The notes beneath the pieces were generated by a model that saw nothing but the letters and a program-made list of their open reading frames with translations, made no database searches and had not been told where the DNA came from. A stretch of 64,000 nucleotides of DNA from Galerina marginata (Eukaryota > Basidiomycota > Agaricomycetes > Agaricales > Galerinaceae), in assembly GCA_023014335.1 (NCBI GenBank), contig JAECYW010000034.1:372001-436000 (forward strand), read 5' to 3'. Each line of letters opens with the position of its first letter. Position 1 is the first letter of the stretch. Made by a program: the position numbers and the translations under genes. This document shows, piece after piece, positions 57,977 through 64,000 of this stretch.

Positions 57977-58224
57977 CCCGGAACCCGTAACTCTTTTTTT
58001 ACGACCCATCCCGCCCTCCCTACGGGGTGACCGACATCCCAGATGGGTTCTACGTATGGGGCCCCATAGGTTGCCGCCTTTTCCGCATCAAAAACCCCGC
58101 CCTCAACGTCGAGCTCACCACTGCCCCATGAGCACCATTATATAGTACAAGTAGATGACACTGGTAACTACCAGAATTGGTAGCTACCATCCTGGACTTA
58201 TTCACTCCTACTGGTAATTACCAG
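57977..58224. repeat. Outer inverted repeat, right copy
   Basis: Reverse complement partner of 41743-41990, with about 15-20 percent differences by eye. This is clearly more than between the inner repeats, so the pair is older. Confidence 0.75.
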
Positions 58225-58336
58225 TGTTGAATACTTCAGTCAGTTTATACAGGTGATTCAAGTGAGTATTTTTTTCTATGTGACTGTGACATTGCATGTC
58301 ACACTCAGAATACTCAACATTTTATAGGCTCCCAGA

Positions 58337-58361
58337 AATATTCAGCAGATTTCTGAATATT
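58337..58361. repeat. AATATTCAG/CTGAATATT hairpin, 5' flank of the helicase gene
   Basis: Perfect 9-bp arms with a 7-nt spacer, 9 bp before the ATG at 58370. Confidence 0.8.
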
Positions 58362-58369
58362 CTAGTACC

Positions 58370-61300
58370 ATGGCAGCCCAAATATTGGTAAGAGCCACAA
58401 ATTAATTATTAATGAACATCTTACTAAACAGATTTAACAGGACCCATCTGACGACCTTATAATGCATCCATACCTCCAGCCTCTAGGACTTTTTATCCAA
58501 CGACGACTTGGGCTTATCATGTGCAGCACATGTGACAATGGGCTTCTTGCCAAATCTGTTTGCAGGCACTTTATTGACAAGCACAAAAATCATCATGTCT
58601 CAATCAAGGAAGACCGCATAATGGCTATTGCACATGAATGGAATCTAGCAGATGTAATGCCAGTTATTACGGGCCCTGTGTTGCCATTTAGTGGATTGCC
58701 CATCATACAGGACTGTATCAAATGTCCATTATGTGATACAGTAACTGGCCGGTCGACCATGCCTTCCCACCATAGCAATCTACATACTGGAATGCCCGTT
58801 CCAAAATTCAACACACTTCCATCTATTTCTGCCCAACAATTAAATAAAGGCCAACACAAAACATTGTTTGAAGTCTTAGGGCCATCATTACAACATGATA
58901 CACATGTATCCACTCCTGTCATTGAACATCTGCGAGCTGCTCGGGACAACTTAGTTCCGGAATATTTTTTCAAAGATACAGATGCACGAGGGCTTTCTTC
59001 CTGGATGAAATACACAAACTGGCATGTCCATGTTGAACCTTATCATTGCAGTCACCTTATTGCACAGGCTGCTATGCCAGAGAAAGCTGAACCTGCCCTA
59101 CTCAAACTAGCCACGGCGGTAACAGCTATTTGGTGCACAGGTTATAAAAACATTGAAACTACCAATATTATTGTTTTGCAAAAGTTAAAGGCTGATGATA
59201 TGGATGGAATGTGAGTAATATTCAGCAATTGCCTGAATATTTTATCATAACTGACCAAAACTCCTTATTTGTTTATAATATCATTTAATCTTCAGAGTTT
59301 CTGAGAAACCTTTCCAGAAATTGCAGGAAGGAAGCTCAAGAGATCAATATGAAGCAACTTTAGTCAGGCTTCTTGCCTTGCTAACAAGAGAGCAAGATGT
59401 TTACACTCTGGATCTCCCTGAAAAGATTCAAGTGGTTGTTCAAAAACTACAGGCTGCACTTAATGAAGAGCCAACAGACCCAGTAAAGATTCAAAGGCTC
59501 ACTCAAAACCTTCTCTTATGCATTTGGGGTCGTACCTGGAAAAAAACCGAACTCAACACTATTGGTGATCCAACAATATGCCACCTGGCTCTTGCAATGC
59601 TCAAGCATGATGGAAGTTTCCAATCACCCAAAAACACAACACCTCATGTTTCTCGATTGAAATATAGCTTGAGGCTTGTAATGCTCAATGCCATCAAACA
59701 TTACGCTCAGTCAAAAAGCATAGAGGATCTTCAAGCATGTGCTCTGTACGAACCATGGTTCACTGAAAAGGTTGACAGCACATTCAACACTCTCTGCACT
59801 TTACAAAAATATGCCAGTAATCTTGCACGGAAGGAGCCAGGTTTGCCAAATGTTGTATGGATGGATCATATACACCACCGAACAATGCGGTTTAAAGGCC
59901 ATACTATCCAGTTTGATCATCTTACAACAATGTTTTCAAACATGGAAGATCATGCGATAACTATTTGGGAGAAAGAGGTTCTTATGGGCTTACCACTTAG
60001 GGCCAACTACATCCAAATCACTGATGATATGGGCAACAATGATGTTGGCTATTCATTGTTCTCTGATCCCCGCAACACAATCTTCAAGGACCGAGATATT
60101 TTGATTAGAGCAATTTTAGCTGATCCGGTTCTGTCTAAACGATTTCTTACTGGATCAAAGGACAAACATGGTCAACCTATCTGGAATGTGCTGGAGCTGC
60201 AAAAATGGCTTTACAGTTACTCTTTATTTCATGGAGCTCAAATCACCACTACTGACACAAAAGGTGGTGCACCAAGCCGTGGCACAGAAATGGAATGTAT
60301 CCAATACATGAATACAAAAACCCGACTTCGTGGCATCTATATGATGGGCAATCATCTTGCTATCCTCTGTCAATACCACAAAACAGCGGCTATTATGGGA
60401 GTAGACAAACTTATTCCCCATTCTCTTGATGCAGTTACTTCAGATCTTGTCATTCAGGATCTTGCAATTGCCCGACCTTTTGCAGAGCTTGCAGCATACA
60501 TCTGTTATCCCCATGATTTCACTGTGCAACACAAATACCACAGCTATTTGTTCATTAATAACAAAGAGCTCTTCGACACTCCTCACCTCACACGTCTTCT
60601 AAAAAGCTATACACTTCCAGTCTTCAAAGTTGGATTTGGTGTTGCTGATTGGCGTCATATTAGTGCTGCTTTTCGTCGGAAAATAGCACCTTCAATGGAC
60701 CTCCTTATTGAAGATGATGATTCACAAGAGTCTGTTCAAGCTTTACAGTCTGGACATTCCCGTCATACCGATAATCAACTATATGGAATTAGCCCAGAGG
60801 CATTGGCTGGCCTTAGTGAAGATGTTCTTCCACTTTTCCTTGATGCCAGTACAGACTGGCAAGTGGCTTGTAAAGTTGTTCCTGGAGGACATTTACTTCC
60901 TTATTCAGAAGCAAGGGTAACAAAACTTGTTACCCTTGCAGCTAGCCAAAAAATTAAGGCCAACTATACAACTCCAGTCAAGACAATGGAACAAGTGATG
61001 GACCGAATAATGCTTACTCTTGATACCTGTTTGGAAAAGCAAACCAACAACCTTCTTACACATATTGACAAAACACTTGAAGGGCGGATTTCCACCCGGG
61101 TCCCAGATATGTTTGAAGCCAATATTGACAAAAATCTTGAAGACCGCATTGTCACCCGGGTCACCAATATGTTTGAATCTAAAATAAATCAAATGATGGA
61201 CCAAATTGGACATACTTTCACTTCAAGTGAGTGAATCTTATCTTTGAACAGCTTATTCCAAAATATTCAGCAAACTGATGAATATTTTATCTATCTACAG

Positions 61301-63813
61301 AGTATGATGCTTCAAAGAATAATCCAACTGGTTCCAGTTCTATTATTAAAGATTCACAAAGTGGTCAATCAGATAAAAGATGGTCTGAAACCCAAAGTGA
61401 TCAATCAGATGACAGATGGTCTGAATCCATAGATACTTTGGTCTCACCTCCAAGTAAGTAAAGATCTATATTTCTACTGCATTTTTTTCTAACTGAAAAC
61501 ACACTTTTGTTCAATTCAGCAACACTTCAAGACACTTTCAATAATGATTCTTCTGACCAAGATATGTATTTCGACTCTTCTATAACCAATGAGGACATTG
61601 CATCTGTTGTGTATGAAACCCAAGTCATAACTTCACATGACAATAGCCAGGTCATGGAATCACAGGACAATACAGGTTAGATGTTACAAAATTCTGAAAT
61701 ATTCAACAATTTCCTCAATATTTTCATATGAAATAGGCAAGGCTCTTGTTGCAATAAAAAGAGCAGAACACTTCTCAAATGAAGGTATAATCTTAATGTT
61801 TCTTTGAATTATAGATATTTGATTGATATTATAGTAGAAAGCAATAAAAGATCTCAGAGACCCATTGATCCAACCTGCAGTCATGGTATTTCATTTTTTA
61901 TTCAATATGATACAAATATTCAACTTATTGTAAATCTAGACATGGAAACTGCATATGAAGTAGAAAATCGTGCACTTGCTTTGCTCCGAAAACATACACA
62001 AAAACCTGAAGCTCAATGGACCTCAAAGCTTCAATGGCAGGCCATCTATCAAGTTTATCTGCACGAACAAGATGTTATAGCTATCACAGCCACTGGCTCT
62101 GGGAAAACTATGATTGCCATGTTGCCAACACTTTTGGGTGAAGACAATGAACTGGCACTTATTCTGCTTCCCTTGAATTCATTAATCACAGACTACAAGC
62201 GGAAATTTACAGCTATGGGAATTCCCTTTGATGTTTATTGTCCTCACACACCCAACATCCATCCTTACGCCAAATTCTTGCTTATTTCTGCTGATGTCAC
62301 TATGGCAGCAAAATGGCCAGATTATTTGGCCAAATTAACAGACAGATTTTCTGTTCTGAGACTTATCTTTGATGAGTCACAGATTCCAATGATCTCAACA
62401 GATTATCGGAAGGTCATGAACCTTTTGGACCAGCTGCGTTTAATACCAATGCAGATTGTTCTTCTTACTGGAACATGTCCTCCATCATATGAATCTCGCA
62501 TGATGGAAATATTTGGTCTACAGCCCCCTTCCACAGTTATCATCCGAGGTCGCACAGATCGTCCAGAACTGCAATACATTCGAAGAAAGACCTGCACAAC
62601 CGTCAACAAAGCATTACAGGAACTTGATCCTATTGTTAAAAGTTATAAACACCTTGCAAATGCTTCTGCACGTGCAATGGTGTTTGTACCATATTTGGCA
62701 ACTGGATCTTCTGCTGCTGAACACCTTAAATGTGACTTCTACCACAGCCAACATGGCGATGATGTTCCTGGTCACAACAATTATTTGGAGCATCTCAAAG
62801 AGAAAGAAGAAACATACAAAAACTGGTACAATGGCAGAAAGGCAAATGGCACCCAGAGTGACATTATTGTTGCCACAACAGCACTAAGTGCTGGCAATGA
62901 TTATCCTTCTGTCCGCCTGGTTGTTCATCTCAACACACCAACTGACATGATCAGTTATGTTCAAGAAGTTTCCAGAGGAGGTCGTGATGGACAACCTACT
63001 CAATGCATTCTTATTCCTATAAACACCAAGGCTCCTCCACAGAAAACACCTGGTAAAGATTATAAAGGCCAGCTGGAAATGCATCAATATGTATTCAAGG
63101 AAGAAAATTGCCTGCGTTATGCTATAACCAGCTTTTGTGATGGTGTTGGGGTGTACTGCTGGGGTGATCCAAGTCGACAAAAGTGCTCTTTGTGTATTGG
63201 AAAACCCATATCACATCTTGGCGACAAACCTCTTCTCACTCCAATAATTTCTCACTCTCACTCTCTTAAACGCAAACAAAGAGGCCCAGAAGACTCCATA
63301 TTTGTGGCACTTTCTGCTACTGCACGCAATCTTATTGCAAAACGTGCAATAGAGAGAATTGAATATGTGTCAAATTTCAAAAAAATGTTGGCACTATTCA
63401 ATGCCTCATGTGCTTACTGTCTCGTGAAGAAAAAAAACACAGGGGCACATTCCATTACTACCTGTCCAGGTTTACAACCTCTTTGGGCAAATTATCGTAA
63501 AATGAAGACATCCATCAAGTATCCTAACAAATTTCCCAACAAATCTTGCTTCTTTTGCCATATTCCTCGTATTGATGATCTTTTACATGATTCTTTTACT
63601 ACAGCAACTGATTGTGATTTTCCTGATATAGTTCCTGTTGTTGCATATCTGGTTTATCTTGACAGTGGTATCCACAAGAATGCAGAAACCTATTTTCAAG
63701 CTAGCTGGAAATCTCTAAAGGACTTCTCACTGTGGCTGGTAAAACTACCAACAGATGGGCGTCTTACTAATATTTCTGCTATTTTTCTATGGTATACAAA
63801 GACCTATCTTTAG
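58370..63813 (+). CDS. Fused C2H2 (OrsD-like) and RecQ-type helicase protein
   Basis: Predicted 1666 aa from exons 58370-58387, 58441-59210, 59296-61226, 61301-61453, 61520-61675, 61737-61784, 61835-61885 and 61940-63813; phases close exactly. The N-terminus has a C2H2 finger (C34, C37, H49, H54 in IMCSTCDNG and CRHFIDKH) and a second C-x2-C...H pair in KCPLCDTVTGRSTMPSHHSN, as in OrsD-type (DUF3505) proteins. A 600-residue middle part has no named domain and ends in a twice-repeated coiled coil (TRVPDMFEANIDKNLEDRI). The helicase starts at about residue 1043: Walker A TATGSGKT (1093-1099), a DESQ box in place of DEAH, LLTGTCPPSYESRMMEIFGL, and motif VI VSRGGRDGQP, then three Cys-rich pairs. 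Similar helicases are linked to telomeres and to mobile DNA in fungi. The AT-rich composition differs from the KDZ element beside it. Confidence 0.82.
59217..59241. repeat. AATATTCAG/CTGAATATT hairpin in helicase intron 2
   Basis: Perfect 9-bp arms, 7-nt spacer, starting 6 nt after the splice donor. Confidence 0.8.
61262..61286. repeat. AATATTCA/TGAATATT hairpin in helicase intron 3
   Basis: Eight-bp arms with a 9-nt spacer, 14 nt before the splice acceptor. Confidence 0.75.
61698..61722. repeat. Diverged hairpin in helicase intron 5
   Basis: AATATTCAA and CTCAATATT, with the same arm spacing and two changed bases. A lone half-site, AATATTCAA, lies in intron 7 near 61914. Confidence 0.6.
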
Positions 63814-64000
63814 ATTTAGTTTATTACTTGCATTTATATAATTTACATCAGCTTTTGTGATTTCTTCATACACTATTGGAATATCCACCAGTCTTTTGAA
63901 TATTTCTGAATCATTATTTAGAATACAGGTATCAGTATAATTTATAGAGATACTTGCCTGTAGTTTTATGAAATCTATAATGATTTGAAAAAAAAAAACG
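63814..64000. other. AT-rich 3' flank at window end
   Basis: It contains a partial match to the hairpin (GAATATTTCTGAATCATT at 63898-63915) and ends in a poly-A run at 63989-63998. No gene. Confidence 0.45.

Larger units (their letters stand above)
41743..58224. mobile_element. Older KDZ-type element hosting a younger one (inferred)
   Basis: Its ends are inverted repeats of about 250 bp. Just inside the right repeat lies a C-terminal fragment of a KDZ transposase (57544-57783), in the same position relative to its repeat as the intact transposase has in the inner element. Most of the older element appears deleted or decayed, and it is interrupted by the inner KDZ element and by a hAT-type MITE. 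No target duplication could be found at the outer ends. Confidence 0.5.

Noticed and set aside
41743..58224. Target-site duplication of the outer repeats
   Set aside because: The flanking bases beyond the TGGTAGTTACCAG tips do not match as direct repeats, so no duplication is claimed.

Overview
This window looks like nuclear DNA of a mushroom-forming basidiomycete (Agaricomycetes). Genes are split by many short GT-AG introns (mostly about 45-70 nt, a few under 40). The families present are typical of that group: STAND/NACHT NTPases, an F-box protein, a GPI-type GH16 enzyme, a WSC-domain secreted protein, KDZ transposase with its CxC2 cysteine cluster, and a zinc-finger plus RecQ helicase gene. 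No tRNA, rRNA or CRISPR array was seen. All splice models were read by eye; where a full model is given, its exon lengths sum to a multiple of three.

Host part, 1-39.6 kb. In order: a secreted double-WSC protein (+, 1540-3408); a broken cytochrome c copy (-, 5717-6100); a phosphatidylserine-decarboxylase-like enzyme (-, 6712-8045); an F-box protein (-, 9653-11290); a small secreted precursor with a duplicated exon and dibasic Kex2-type sites (-, 11947-12509); a GH16 glucanase with a GPI-type tail (+, 14563-15997); an intact NACHT NTPase (-, 16826-19395) and its tandem paralogue (-, 21110-25364), which is broken by a 40-bp deletion and by a 1.69-kb long-inverted-repeat transposon; a very large PHD-SET protein of the Set3/SETD5 type (-, 25948-32734); a 110-residue PHD-finger protein (-, 34662-35047); a third, frameshifted NACHT gene (-, 35479-37400); and a broken HMG-box gene (-, 38607-39500).

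Mobile part, 39.6-64 kb. Two related MITEs with 3-bp target duplications (39.6 and 40.4 kb) lead into AT-rich DNA. Then comes a nested structure. An outer pair of inverted repeats (about 41.74-41.99 and 57.97-58.22 kb) encloses a younger, apparently complete KDZ element of 11.6 kb (43.0-54.6 kb) bounded by nearly identical 0.65-kb inverted repeats. The inner element carries an intact 1124-residue CxC2-KDZ transposase and four passenger genes, one with an RNase H1 N-terminal/viroplasmin-like fold. A C-terminal scrap of a second KDZ transposase beside the right outer repeat suggests that the outer repeats belong to an older KDZ element. A 557-bp hAT-type MITE with a perfect 8-bp target duplication sits in that older part. 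To the right, a continuous AT-rich gene (+, 58370-63813) encodes a fused C2H2/OrsD-like N-terminus and RecQ-type helicase; several of its introns, its 5' flank and the AT-rich DNA left of the KDZ nest carry the same AATATTCAG/CTGAATATT hairpin.

How the parts relate: the left 39 kb is ordinary gene space with an unusually high share of recently broken genes. The right third is a transposon nest in which KDZ elements appear to have landed in or beside an OrsD-RecQ element. The most novel-looking item is the Kex2-type repeat precursor at 12 kb; the most complete system is the KDZ element with its passengers.
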